Assembly: GCA_035315065.1 (NCBI GenBank)
Contig: DATFYM010000140.1
Location: 1 to 64,000 of the forward strand
From: DATFYM01 sp035315065
Lineage (GTDB): Bacteria > Acidobacteriota > Terriglobia > UBA7540
Reading direction: 5' to 3'
DNA length: 64,000 bases
Part shown: positions 8,649 to 20,900 of the stretch, piece after piece
Position numbering within the stretch: position 1 is the stretch's first letter
Layout of the letters: every line of letters starts with the position of its first letter
The notes under the pieces: generated by a model
Database searches by the model: none
Seen by the model: the letters and a program-made list of their open reading frames with translations, nothing else
Told to the model about the DNA's origin: nothing
Position numbers and translations under genes: made by a program

Positions 8649-11600
8649 GTGAGCACTTACTGCAACCGCGGCGCACATCGCAGCGCGAGATTCTCCCAGG
8701 CTGGCGCCCGCGACCGCAGTGGATACATCAAGAAGAGTTGGATTGCGAGCGAAACGAGCCCGCGCCTTGATTCCGTCGATCGTGGCGCCGCCCCGCTGCG
8801 TTCGCTGGCTCTGCTTCTGCTGGGCATTTTTTTGCTCGCGTTCCCAAGTTGCGGCGGCGGCAATGGTGGTGGCCCAACTGGCGGCACGCTTGCAATTTCG
8901 GTTTCCTTCACCGAGGTGGCGCCCGCTTCTTTGGTGGTGGCGAGTGAGGTATCACTCATAGCGGTGGTGGCGAACGACCCCGCCAACAAGGGGGTCGACT
9001 GGACCGTTAGTTGTAAAAGCTCTAACTGCGGATCTCTCAGTCCCGCGCACACGGCAAGCGGCTTGGCGACCACCTACGCCGCTCCCTCTTCGGTGCCCTC
9101 GGGTGGAAGCGTCACCTTCAGCGCCGCCGCCAGCGCCGATTCGAGCAAGGTTGCCACCACCACGGTCACCGTGGTTACAACGATCACCGTCACCTTCACA
9201 CCCGCTGCGCCTTTTTTCGTGTCGCCATCCGCCTCCGCGGCATTGAGTGCTCTGGTGATCAACGACCCCGGTCAGGAGGGAGTAGGTTGGACGGTGACCT
9301 GTGGCAGTTCCGCTTGCGGGTCCTTCAGTGAAACTCATACCGCCAGCCTCGTTGCCACCACTTTCACCGCGCCCGCATCCGTGCCCGGCGGCGGTAGCGT
9401 GACGATTACCGCCACCGCGACGGCAGATGTTACCAAGACGGCTACCGCCACGGTGACCGTGACCACCAGTACCGGCAATGAGGGACTTCTCAAGGGAAAC
9501 TATGTCTTCTCCCTCAGCGGCACCGATGCAAGCGGATTCTATGCCGCTGCCGGCGCTTTCATCGCGGACGGCGCCGGAAATGTCACAGGCGAGGAGGACC
9601 TGCTCGACCCGACGGCTTCCCACACCGCCGTTGATTTCGTAGGAGGCTACGCCATCGGCAGTGACGGGCGAGGCGCCTTAAGGCTGGCGACTACTGACCC
9701 CACTCTGGGCGTCGACGGCGTCCAGAGCCTAACGCTGACAGTGGTGAGCCCGCAGCACGCTCTGGTCACCGGGTTCGACAGCAGCGCCATTTCGAGTGGG
9801 GGTCTCGACTTCCGGATCCCCGGCCCCGTCCAGGGCGGCTACGCTTTTGTTCTGTCGGGGATCGATTCGACGCTACTTGGGGAACTCCCCCCGGTCGCCT
9901 TACCCTTGGTTATCGGGGGCGTTTTGAGTTCGAGTGGCACCAGCATCGACAGCGTCGCCGAAGATGTCAACGATGACGGGAACGCGAGCGTGGTTACCTC
10001 TCCGCTTGCGATCGGAATCCTCCAGGGGCCGCAGAACCCTCTACAGATATCCACTTCGACCACCTTGAGTGCCAGGGTCACCAGCGACCTGGCGCAAGTG
10101 GGGGTGGACTGGACTGCCACCTGCAGCACTGGGGAGTCTGGAGCCTATAGGCGCCGGGACAGCTCTCCGACCGCGAAGATCGCCGCGACACCCCTTATAT
10201 CTTCCGCGTCCGGCGTCAGTATTGCCTTCAGCCAGGCGCCGTTTCCGAACTTGGTCACCGCCGGCCAAGCGCGGATGAGCGCAGTTGTAAGCGGTGATCC
10301 ATCGAATGCGGGCGTCGACTGGACGGTAACTTGCACCAGTTCTGACTGCGGGTCGTTCAACCCCGCTCATACGCAGAGTGGGGATATGACCATCAGCGGT
10401 GCCACGACCACTTACATGGCCCCTGCCACGGTCCCCACCAGCGGAACCATAACGATCACTGCCACCGCCACCGCTGATCCCAGTCAATTGGTAACGGCTA
10501 CCGTGCAGATTGCTCTTCCAGTTACCAACTGCGGGTCGTTTGATCCCCCCCACACCGCCAGCAGCGGTACCACCAGCTACACCGCTCCGGCGGTGGTTCC
10601 CGGCGGCGGAACCGTTACCATCATCGCCACTGCTAGCGCCGACTTGACCAAGACCGCCGCTGCGACGGTCACGGTTGGCACTGGCCCTTCCGGCCCAGCT
10701 CCAGCTCCGGCTCCGGTTCCCTCCTTCGGGACAGTGGGAGGAACTGACAACCTGGGGCGGGGCGCGGCCACCCTGGGGTCACGGTCTTTCATTTATTATC
10801 TCGTGAGTTCGCGGATCCTTCGGCTTATCGAGAAAGACAGCAAGGGGATCACCGCGGGTTCGGCCTTCGCCACGAGCAGCAGCAACAGCCTTTCGAAGGC
10901 GTCTCTTTCCGGCAACTACGCCTTTACGATCGCTGGAAGCAGCACCTCACCTAGCCAGCAACTCACTACCGGGGCGCTGGGAGCGGGCGGCCTCTTCAGT
11001 GCCGACGGAAATGGCAACATCTCCGCGGCGACGGTGGATGTTAATGAAGCCGGGGTGTTGACGAACTACAGTCCCACCAAGACCGTGAACGCCGGCGGTC
11101 AGGCCGTACCTCCTGGCACCTATACCATGAGTCTCCAGGGTCGTGGCTCGCTCGTGTTCAATGGTCCCAACGGCCAGATTCCGGGGCCGCTGTCCCAGTT
11201 TGCGCTGTATCTGACGGCTGACCAGGGCGTGTTGGTGGTGGACCTGGATTTTGGCTTGCTAGGCGGCGGCCAAGCCTTGGCTCAGCAGGGCAATCCGATT
11301 TCCGCCGCGACCTTCCAGGGCGCCTACGCTGCCGGCCTCCAGGGTGCGAATGGCAGCGCGACGGCGGCAAATGAGACCTTGGTAGGAAGGTTGGTCTCAG
11401 ACGGCACGTCCAAGTTCACCGGGACTGCTGACGTGAGCGTGCTGGGAAGCGACGGAACGATCACTCTAACGCCAGGCGGTAGCCTCACCGGCACCTTTAC
11501 GGGGGCCTCAAACGGGCGCTTCGCGGGAAGCCTGAATACCAGCGCCACTGGCACACAGCAAGAGATCTTCTACGACGTCGACAATACTACCGTCCTGTCG

Positions 11601-11756
11601 ATGGAGGCGGATAGCAGCGGTACGGCGACCGGCATCCTTCAGCTCCAGCAGCTCCCAGCCTCGCCGGCCGCCTCGTCAGGGCTACCTGCCGCTTCAGAGC
11701 GCTCAAGGGTTTCGGCAGGTCGTGCGGGCGACGTCGCCGGTGACATCAGGCGGTAG
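8649..11756 (+). CDS. Lipoprotein with Ig-like repeats nested inside a beta-rich module
   Basis: A 1035-residue surface lipoprotein. A hydrophobic stretch ends in LLAFPSCGGG, a lipobox with C68 as the lipidation site. Two Ig-like repeats follow (8880-9470), each with a GVxW, C, CGSx, HTAS, T-APASVP-GG pattern. From 9475 a second module of GxYAF-ADGxGN-ED type begins. It is interrupted at about 10005-10725 by further complete and partial Ig-like repeats, then resumes (GRGAATLGSRSFIYYLV onward) to the C-terminus. The 3971-residue neighbour carries the same module uninterrupted twice. The GTG start gives a long 50-residue extension before the signal segment and is doubtful. No enzymatic motif is visible. 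A role in adhesion or as a surface spacer is inference from architecture. Confidence 0.7.
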   Translation: MSTYCNRGAHRSARFSQAGARDRSGYIKKSWIASETSPRLDSVDRGAAPLRSLALLLLGIFLLAFPSCGGGNGGGPTGGTLAISVSFTEVAPASLVVASEVSLIAVVANDPANKGVDWTVSCKSSNCGSLSPAHTASGLATTYAAPSSVPSGGSVTFSAAASADSSKVATTTVTVVTTITVTFTPAAPFFVSPSASAALSALVINDPGQEGVGWTVTCGSSACGSFSETHTASLVATTFTAPASVPGGGSVTITATATADVTKTATATVTVTTSTGNEGLLKGNYVFSLSGTDASGFYAAAGAFIADGAGNVTGEEDLLDPTASHTAVDFVGGYAIGSDGRGALRLATTDPTLGVDGVQSLTLTVVSPQHALVTGFDSSAISSGGLDFRIPGPVQGGYAFVLSGIDSTLLGELPPVALPLVIGGVLSSSGTSIDSVAEDVNDDGNASVVTSPLAIGILQGPQNPLQISTSTTLSARVTSDLAQVGVDWTATCSTGESGAYRRRDSSPTAKIAATPLISSASGVSIAFSQAPFPNLVTAGQARMSAVVSGDPSNAGVDWTVTCTSSDCGSFNPAHTQSGDMTISGATTTYMAPATVPTSGTITITATATADPSQLVTATVQIALPVTNCGSFDPPHTASSGTTSYTAPAVVPGGGTVTIIATASADLTKTAAATVTVGTGPSGPAPAPAPVPSFGTVGGTDNLGRGAATLGSRSFIYYLVSSRILRLIEKDSKGITAGSAFATSSSNSLSKASLSGNYAFTIAGSSTSPSQQLTTGALGAGGLFSADGNGNISAATVDVNEAGVLTNYSPTKTVNAGGQAVPPGTYTMSLQGRGSLVFNGPNGQIPGPLSQFALYLTADQGVLVVDLDFGLLGGGQALAQQGNPISAATFQGAYAAGLQGANGSATAANETLVGRLVSDGTSKFTGTADVSVLGSDGTITLTPGGSLTGTFTGASNGRFAGSLNTSATGTQQEIFYDVDNTTVLSMEADSSGTATGILQLQQLPASPAASSGLPAASERSRVSAGRAGDVAGDIRR

Positions 11757-11791
11757 CAGCACGAAGCTATACATGACGACAAAAGTCAGTT

Positions 11792-11880
11792 CGCATGTAG
11801 GGGTACGGCTTGCCGTACCCTTTTCTAACGTCGTGCGCGATCGAACCAAGAGGGTACGGCAAGCCGTACCCCTACATGCG
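11792..11880. repeat. Palindromic element with 30-bp perfect arms (family D)
   Basis: Arms at 11792-11821 and 11851-11880 are exact reverse complements. Each contains the smaller palindrome GGTACGGCTTGCCGTACC. The outer flank GTCAGTTCGCATGT is shared with the unrelated family C palindrome at 6393. It fills most of the gap between the two lipoprotein genes. Confidence 0.8.
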
Positions 11881-11936
11881 TACCGATTTATGTCGCTCGG
11901 CATAAGTAGGTGCCCTGAAATGAGCGTGGGTTACGT

Positions 11937-14900
11937 ATGAACAAAGTTGGGGAGGCGCAATTGGTGAGCAATCGCCGCAGGCGCGAAGTCGCGGAGGCCG
12001 GAAACAGAACAAAGCGGTCCCTTATGGCGAATGTCTGCGCCTCGGCGTCTCGGCGCGAATTTGTTCGTTTTTTCCCATCTTCTCGCGGCCTAGGGAGGAG
12101 TAAGGCCGTACGCACCTCCTTGCTGTTGTTCTTGACAGCCTTAACGTCGCCGCTCTACTGGGGCTGCGGTGGAGGTGGAGGGTCTCCCGCCTATGCCCCA
12201 CCGAGCACGGTCTCCATATCTCTCAACGCGGTACCTGCTTCGCCCTTTTTGATAGGCACCAGCACTGCAGTAAGCGCTACCGTCGCCAACGACTCCCAGA
12301 ATATGGGCGTGGATTGGTACGCGGGCTGCATCAGCAGCAAGTGCGGCACTTTCTCCCCCACCCACACGGCTAGTGGAGCTTCTACGACCTACACCGCACC
12401 GGCTTCGCTTCCGGGCGGCAGTACAGGGAACAGTGTCAACATCACGGCGCGATCAACTCAGGATCCAAACCAGAAGGCCACGGTGGCGATCGTGCTTACG
12501 GATGGTATTTCCGTGGCGTTTACCCAGCCCCCACCAGCTTCCTCGCTGGCGGGCGTTCCGGTCACCATCGCCGCCTATGTAGCCCACGACGTCGTGAACC
12601 CCCTTAATCAGGGGAACGGCGTGGACTGGATCGCAACCTGTGGCACTGCCCCCGGTTGTGGCTCCTTCAATCCGGTGCACACGCTGAATGGGGCCCCTAC
12701 CATCTTCACTTCCGCCGCTTCTCTGGCCCCTGGCACCACCGTAACGATTTCTGCCTACTCCACCGCCGACTCCGTTGCTTTTGCTAACGCAAACCTGGTT
12801 ATTACGGCCCCTCCCATTTCCATCAGCATGACCAAGAGTCCGCCACCTTCTTTGCGAGCGGGCGCCACTGCGATGTTGGCGGCAACGGTCGCCCATGATT
12901 CGTCGGGAGCGGGCGTGGACTGGACCGTAACCTGCGCCAGCTCCAACTGTGGTTCTTTCAATCCCGCCCACACGGCCAGCGGTGCCGCCACCACTTTCAC
13001 GGCCCCCGCTACGGTGCCCACCGGTGGGATTGTGACCCTCACTGCCGCCGCGACCGCCGACCATACTAAGAGCGTCCAGGCGACCGTTATTATTACGCTC
13101 GCCTTCGCCCAGGCTCCGCCTCCTTCCTTGGTAACGGGCGGCACAGCGATCTTGGCCGTAACGGTCAATGATCCGTCGGGAGCAGGCGTGGACTGGACCG
13201 TAACCTGCGGCAGCTCCAACTGTGGTTCTTTCAATCCCGCCCACACGGCCAGCGGTGCCGCCACCACCTTCACGGCCCCCGCTAGCGCGCCCTTTGGAGA
13301 GACCGTAACCCTCACTGCCACCGCCACCGGCGACCATAGTCAGACCGTGCAGGCCATCGTCACCATTGCCCCGTCCCCAATCACCATCGCCTTTACCCAG
13401 GCACCGCCTGCTTCTTTGCAAGCGGGCGCCACAGCGATGTTGACCGCCACCGTCACCAATGATCCGTCGCTAGCGGGCGTGGACTGGACCGTAGCCTGCG
13501 GCAGCTCCAACTGTGGCTCCTTCAATCCTGCCCACACGGCCAGCGGTGCCGCGACCACTTTCACGGCCCCCGCTGCGGCCCCCAACGGTGGGATTGTGAC
13601 CCTCACTGCCACGGCCACGGCCAACCATACTCAAAGCGTCCAAGCCGTCGTCTCCATTACCACGCCCCCGATCACCATCGCCTTTACCCAAGCCCCGCCT
13701 GCTGCCTTGCAAACGGGCACCACTGCGATGTTGGCCGCAACCGTCACCAATGATTCCTCGGGAGCCGGCGTGGACTGGACCGTGTCCTGCGGCAGCTCCC
13801 AATGTGGTTCTTTCAATCCTGCCCACACCGCCAGCGGTGCCCCGACCACTTTCACGGCCCCCGCTGCGGTGCCCATCGGTGGCATTGTGACCCTCACTGC
13901 CACGGCCACGGCCAACCACAGCCAGAACGTCCAAGCCGTCGTCTCGATTACCACGACTCCCCCCCCGATCACCATCGCCTTTACCCAGGCGCCGCCTGCT
14001 TCCTTGCAAACGGGCACCACCGCGATGTTGGCGACCACCGTCAGCAATGATCCGTCGGGAGCGGGCGTGGACTGGACTGTAACCTGCAGCAGCTCCAACT
14101 GTGGTTCTCTCAATCCCGCCCACACCGCCAGCGGTGCCTCCACCACTTTCACGGCCCCGGCTGCGGTCCCCACCCCTGGGATTGTGACCCTCACCGCCAC
14201 CGCCACCGCCGACCATAGTCAGAGCGTCCACGGCACCGTCTCCATTACCACGACCCCACCCCCGATCACGATTACCTTTACCCAGGTGCCGCCTGCTTCC
14301 TTGCAAACGGGCACCACCGCGATGTTGGCGGCCACCGTCAGCAACGATTCGTCGGCAGCGGGCGTGGACTGGACCGTAACCTGCGGCAGCTCCAACTGTG
14401 GTTCCTTCAACCCTGCCCACACGGCCAGCGGCTCCGCCACCACTTTCACAGCCCCCGCTGCGGTCCCCAGCGGTGGGATTGTGACCCTCATCGCCACCGC
14501 CACGGCCGACCATAGTCAGAGCGTCCACGGCACCGTCTCCATTACCACGACCCCACCCCAGATCACGATCACCTTTACCCAGGCGCCGCCTGCTTCCTTG
14601 CAAACGGGCGCCACCGCGATGCTGGCCGCCACCGTCAGCAACGATTCGTCGGCAGCGGGCGTGGACTGGACGGTAGCCTGCGGCAGCTCCAACTGTGGTT
14701 CGTTCAATCCCGCCCACACGGCCAGCGGCGCCGCGACCACGTTCACGGCCCCCGCCGTGGTGCCCGCCGGCGGGATTGTGACCCTCACTGCCACCGCCAC
14801 GGCCAACCATGGTCAGAGCGCCCAGGCCATCGTCTCCATTACCCCCCCGATCTCCATTGCCTTTACCCAGCCCCCGCCTGCTTCTTTGCAAACGGGCGCC

Positions 14901-17900
14901 ACCGCGATGCTGTCCGCAGCGGTCACCAATGATTCGTCGGGAGCGGGCGTGGACTGGACTTGTGCACCCTTGAGTGCTTGTGGGACGTTTAGCCCCGCCC
15001 ATACCGCCAGCGGCGCGCCGACCACCTTCACGGCACCCGCGACGGTCCCGAGCGGGAGCACGGTGACGATTGTAGCCTCCGCCACCGCCGCTCCCGGCGT
15101 CACGGTCAGCGGAACGGTAGCCATTACGCCTCCGATCGCCGTCTTGCTGGTCACGCCTCCCGCGTCGCTGGAACAAGGCGCTGCGGCCATGGTCAGCGCC
15201 ACCGTCAGCAACGATCCTGGCAACCGGGGCGTTGACTGGACGGCCACTTGCGGCACTCCGAATTGCGGCACCTTCAGTCCGCCCCACACGGCCAGCGGCG
15301 TAACCACAACATTCTCTGACTTAGCAACCTCGGGCGACACTGTGACATTGAAGGCAGTCTCCACCGCCGATCCCACCAAGAGCGCGTCGGCGAACGTTGC
15401 TGTTACCCCTTATATCACCCTGGCTATCATCTCGGCGCCGAGTTCACTTCAAACCACCGCCCAGACGATGATGAGCGCCACCGTCAGCAACGACTCGGCT
15501 AACCTGGGTGTCGACTGGAGTGCTACCTGCAACACTCTGCCCTGCGGAACGTTCAGTCCTGCTCACACCGCCAGCGGTGTATCCACAACATTCTCTGACT
15601 CAGCGCCCGCGGGCGACACGGTGACTCTGGCTGCAACTTCCACAGCCGATCATGCCAAGAGCGCAACGGCGACCGTCCCCATTACGGCTCTGATTGCGGT
15701 CAGCATCGTGTCGCGGCCCACGAATCTGGAGACAGGCGCGCAGGCGATAGCCGTCAGCGCCGTTGTCAGCAACGATCCGGCCAACCGGGGCGTCGACTGG
15801 ACGGCCACCTGCGGCACTCCGCCATGCGGTTCGTTCAACCCCGCTCACACCGCGAGTGGCGCGAACACAACCTTTATGGATTCGGCACCCGGGGGCGATA
15901 CGGTGATCCTGATTGCGACCTCCACTGCCGATCCCACCAAGAGCGCGACAGCGAAGGTCCCGATTACGGCGCCGATTGTGGTGAGCATCCTGTCGCCGCC
16001 CAGTTCTTTGGAGACCTTCGCGCAAGCGATGGTGAGTGCCACCGTCAGCAATGATTCTGCACATCGGGGCATCGATTGGACGGCCACGTGCAGTAGTGCA
16101 TCTTGCGGTTCGTTCAGCCCCGCTCACACCGCGAGTGGCGTGACCACAACCTTCGTGGATTCGGCGCTCGCCGGCGATACGGTGACCCTGATTGCGACCT
16201 CCACGGCCGACCCTACGAAGTTCGCGCAAGCGCCGGTTTCGATTACGGCCATGATTAGTGTGACCATCCCGTCACCGCCAATGTTCTTGCGGGAAAACGC
16301 GCAGGCGGCACTCACGGCCGATGTGGCCAACGACGCCACTAATGCCGGCGTCGACTGGACGGTGAGTTGCGGGCAGTCGGACTGCGGGTCATTCAATCCA
16401 ATGCACACGGCCAGCGGCGACTCCACTACGTATTCGGCTCCCGCATCGGTGCCCCAGGGTGGTATCAAGCTTTTCGTCGCAGCCAACTCTACTGCCGACC
16501 CGAAGCAATCAGCTCAGGCCACGATTGATGTTTTCCCCCCCATTTCCTTGGCGTTCAGCGTCAATCCGCCAGGGACGATGCAAACCGGTACGCAGGCGAA
16601 TATCGCCGTCACCGTGAACAACGATCCGCAAAACCAAGGCGTGACGTGGTCCGCAGGCAGTTGCGGGCAGTCGGACTGCGGCTCATTCAATCCTGTGCAG
16701 ACACTCAGCGGCGTAACTACAACCTATACGGCTCCCGCCACCGCGCCTCCGGCTGGTACGGTAACGATCACAGCGGCCTCGGTCACTGACCCTACCCAGA
16801 CGGCAACCGCCATGGTGAACGTGACGGCGGCCGCGGTGATCTCAGTAACGTTGAGTCAACCTCCGCCTAATTCTCTTACAACGGGAAGTCAGGCGGCATT
16901 GACTGCGACGGTGACGAATGACGCCAGCAATATGGGTGTGGATTGGAGTGTGACCTGCACCAACCCCAACGGTCCGGACTGCGGTTCGTTCAGCCCCACA
17001 CATACGGCGAGCGGAGTGCAGACCACCTACACTGCGCCGGCCAATGTGCCTTCCAGTGGTATCACTGTGACCCTCACTGCCGCTTCCACTGCGAATTCGG
17101 CACAGACTGCCACAGCGACGGTGACCATCACGCCGCCGGTGCAGATCGCCCTGACCCAGGGGCCGCCCAACACAATGGAGCAATCAGCAACCGCGTCCAT
17201 TATCGCCACAGTGGCCAACGATCCGAACTCAAAAGGCATGAGCTGGACAGTCGCATGCGGCACGCCGCCGTGCGGCACGGTTAATCCGACTTCCACTGCC
17301 AGCGGCTTACCGACCACCTACACGGCTCCTGCTTCAGTGTCGGCGGACCTTGTCGTGACGATCACGGCCGCTGCCAACGCGGATATGACCAAGACGGTCT
17401 CGACGATGGTCACTGTTACTCCGCTCATTTCCGTAACCATCACGCAGCAGCCGTCTTCCGTGAATGTATCGGCCACGGCTCCCCTCGCGGCCACGGTGGC
17501 GAATGATCTAAACAACCTGGGCGTGGATTGGACGGTGGATTGCGGCAGTCCTGGAAACTGCGGCTCGCTGAGTCCCACTCATACGGCGAGCGGAATGACA
17601 ACCACTTATACTGCTCCCGCGTCCGAACCGGCGGGCGATCCAGTGACGATCACGGCCGCGTCCACGGCGGACTCGACAAAAACGACTACGGCATCCGTTT
17701 TCATCCTGCCGCCCCTAGCAGTGTTGATCACTCAACAGCCTCCATCTTCTCTGAACGCCTCAGCGACGGTTCAAGTCACGGCCACAGTTACGAACGATCC
17801 GCAGACCCAGGGGGTGATTTGGACGGTCAGTTGCGGGAGCCCGGGAGGTTGCGGTTCGTTTAGCCCCATGTCCACAGCGAGCGGTGTGGCCACCACCTAC

Positions 17901-20900
17901 ACGGCGCCTGCCTCTGTTCCTACCCCCAACAGCGTCACGATTACGGCAACCTCGGTCACTGATCCGACCAAGATGATGAGCACGACCATGGTGACCATAA
18001 TCCCGCCCATTTCGGTCGCCATCAGTCAGCAGCCTCCACCTTCGATGAACGTCTCGAGCACGGCTCAGGTCGCGGCTACGGTTTCGAACGATTTGGGAAA
18101 CCAGGGCACAGGTTGGACGGCGACTTGCGGAAGCCCGGGAAGCTGCGGATCGTTCAGTCCCACGAACAGCCCCAACGGCGCAGCCACAACGTATACAGCT
18201 CCGGCTTCCGTGCCGAATGGCAACAGCGTGACGATCACGGCGACCTCGATCACCGATCCGACCAAAACCGCGACGGCGTCGGCTGTGACCATCCTTCCGC
18301 CCATTTCCGTCAGCATCTCTCAGCAGCCTCCGTCTCAGATGAACGTCTTGACCATGGCTCAGGTAACGGCCACGGTGGCGAACGATCCGAAGAATCAGGG
18401 GGTGAATTGGACGATCGCTGGGTGCAGCGGAAGCTGCGGCACATTCAGTTTCGCATCCACGGCGAGTGGAGCGGCGACCACCTATACGGCTCCTTCCACG
18501 GTACCCAATCCGAACACGGTCACGATCACGGCCACTTCGGTGACCGATCCCACCAAGACGGCCACCGCGGTGGTCACCATTCTCCCGCCCATTTCCATCA
18601 GCCTCTCTGCACTTCCTCCTCAGATGAACGTCTCGACCACGGCTCAGGTCACGGCCACGGTGGCGAACGATCCGAAGAGTCAGGGGGTGAATTGGACGAT
18701 CGCTTCGTGCAGCGGAAGCTGCGGTACGTTCAGTCCCAATCCCACGGCCAGCGGAGCGCCGACCACGTATACCGCTCCGTCCGCGGTGCCTACTCCCAAC
18801 GCCATTACGATCACGGCCACTTCGGTGACCGATCCAACCAAGACGGCCACCGCGGTGGTAAACATTCTCCCGCCCATTTCCGTCAGCCTCTCTGCACTTC
18901 CTCCTCAGATGAACGTCTCGACCACGGCTCAGGTCACGGCCACGGTGGCGAACGATCCGAAGACTCAGGGGGTGAATTGGACGGCAACCTGCGGAGGCCC
19001 GGGAAGCTGCGGATCGTTTAATCCACCTACCACGGCGAGCGGCGCGGCTACGACGTATACCGCACCAGCCTCCGTTCCTTCCGGCAGCGTGACCATTACG
19101 GCGACCTCGATCACTGACCCGACCAAAGCAGCGAGCTCAACGGCTGTGACCATTCTTCCGCCCATTTCGATCGCGTTCTCGCAATCGCAATCTCCGCCCC
19201 TCACCATCCTGACCTCGGCGACGGCTCAAATGGCCGCAACGGTCACCAATGACCTGTCGGTAGGGGGCGTCGACTGGACCGTAACCTGCGGCGGCTCCAA
19301 CTGTGGTTCTTTCAATCTGCCGCACACGGCCAGTGGTGCTACGACCAGCTACACGGCCCCCGCCACCGTACCGAGCGGCGCTAGCGTCACTATTAAGGCG
19401 ACATCGACCACCGACACCAGCAAGAGCATCACCGCCAGCGTCACGATCACCGCGCTAGCAATCGCTGTCACCATTAACCTCCAACCACCGGCTTCGATTC
19501 AGACCGGTGCCACAGCACAAGTCGCTGCCGCGGTCGCCAACGATTCTTCTAACGCCGGTGTGGACTGGTCGCTGACTTGTGATGGCGCTGACTGCGGTTC
19601 CTTTTCATCTTCAACTTCAACCGGTCCGGCGCCGACGATTCACCAGGCGATCGGCAGTCCTGTCACCTACACCGCGCCGGCCACCGTGCCCCCCGGCAAC
19701 GAGGTGACCCTCACGGCTACTTCCACTGCCGATCCCACGAAGTCTGCGACTGCCATCCCCGTGCGGATTACGTCGCTTCTCCAGGGACAGTATGCTTTCT
19801 TGATCGCTGGACAAAAGGGCTCGGGTTCATCGAGTGGGTTTTATGTCGCTATCGGGAGTATTACGGCGGACGGCGCCGGCAGGATCACCGCCGGCAACGA
19901 GGACTTCTTTGATCCTTTCAGCAGCAACAACCGCACCGGAACCGAGGTGCCACTCATCGGTAACTACTCGATTGGGCCCGATGGGCGCGGCACGATCACC
20001 CTTACCGCCGCGGGGGTCGGTGTCAGCGACCTCGGCAGCGCTGGCACCGAAACCCTGAGCGTTGCGGTGCTTAATCCCAAGCACGCCCTGATAACCGAGT
20101 TTGACAGCAGTGCCACGTCGAGCGGAACCCTCGACCTTCAGGATCCCTCCGCGTTCTCGGCGGCTGCTTTCTCCGGGGCCTATGCGTTTACCCTCTCTGG
20201 TATTGATACTTCGGGGTTCCCCAATACACATCCACTGAGTCTTGGAGGCGTGCTAACCGCGAATGGCAGCGGAGCATTTACCGCGGTCACAGAGGACATC
20301 AACGACCTTATCAACGGAGGGACTGTCACTCAGCCTACGTTCACAGGGGGGGACTATGAGTTCGACGTCCCTATGCAATTCGGGCGCGGCACGGCCATGT
20401 TCACTCCTTCCTCGGGTCCCAACCAGGACTTCTTTTTCTACGTAGTGGACTCCGGCACCATCCGTTTCATCGAGACGGATCTCAACGGGCTCACGGCTGG
20501 CTCCCTGTTTACGCAGGGCTCCGGGCAGCTTTCGAATGCCTCGCTTTCTGGCAGTTATGCCTTCACCACTGCGGGCAGTAGTGCGAGCGGCCCACTCGCG
20601 GCGGGCGGCCTGTTTACCGCAAACCAAAACGGCAATCTCGCTAGCGTCACGATGGACGTCAACAACTTCGGGGCGGTAGCGAGCGCCCAGCCTTCCGGGA
20701 CGTACAGCATCGCATCGAACGGGCGGGGAACGCTCACATTCAACCCCGCCACCGGTAGCGTCTCACAGTATGCCGTGTACCCGACGTTGAACCAGGGTGC
20801 GTTGCTGGTCGAGTTGGATAAGGGCTTGACGAGCCGCGGCACCGCTTTCGCCCAGACTTCGGCCTCAACGCTAAACGGCAATTACGCTGTGAACCTGGAC

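Noticed and set aside
12820..14850. Regular repeats as a CRISPR array
   Set aside because: The period is about 297 bases, everything is in one reading frame, and it encodes protein repeats.
13470..15287. A 605-codon open frame on the minus strand inside the giant lipoprotein gene
   Set aside because: It mirrors the repeat periodicity of the plus-strand gene, is Gly/Arg-rich, and has no domain or ribosome site. It is an artefact of GC-rich repeats.
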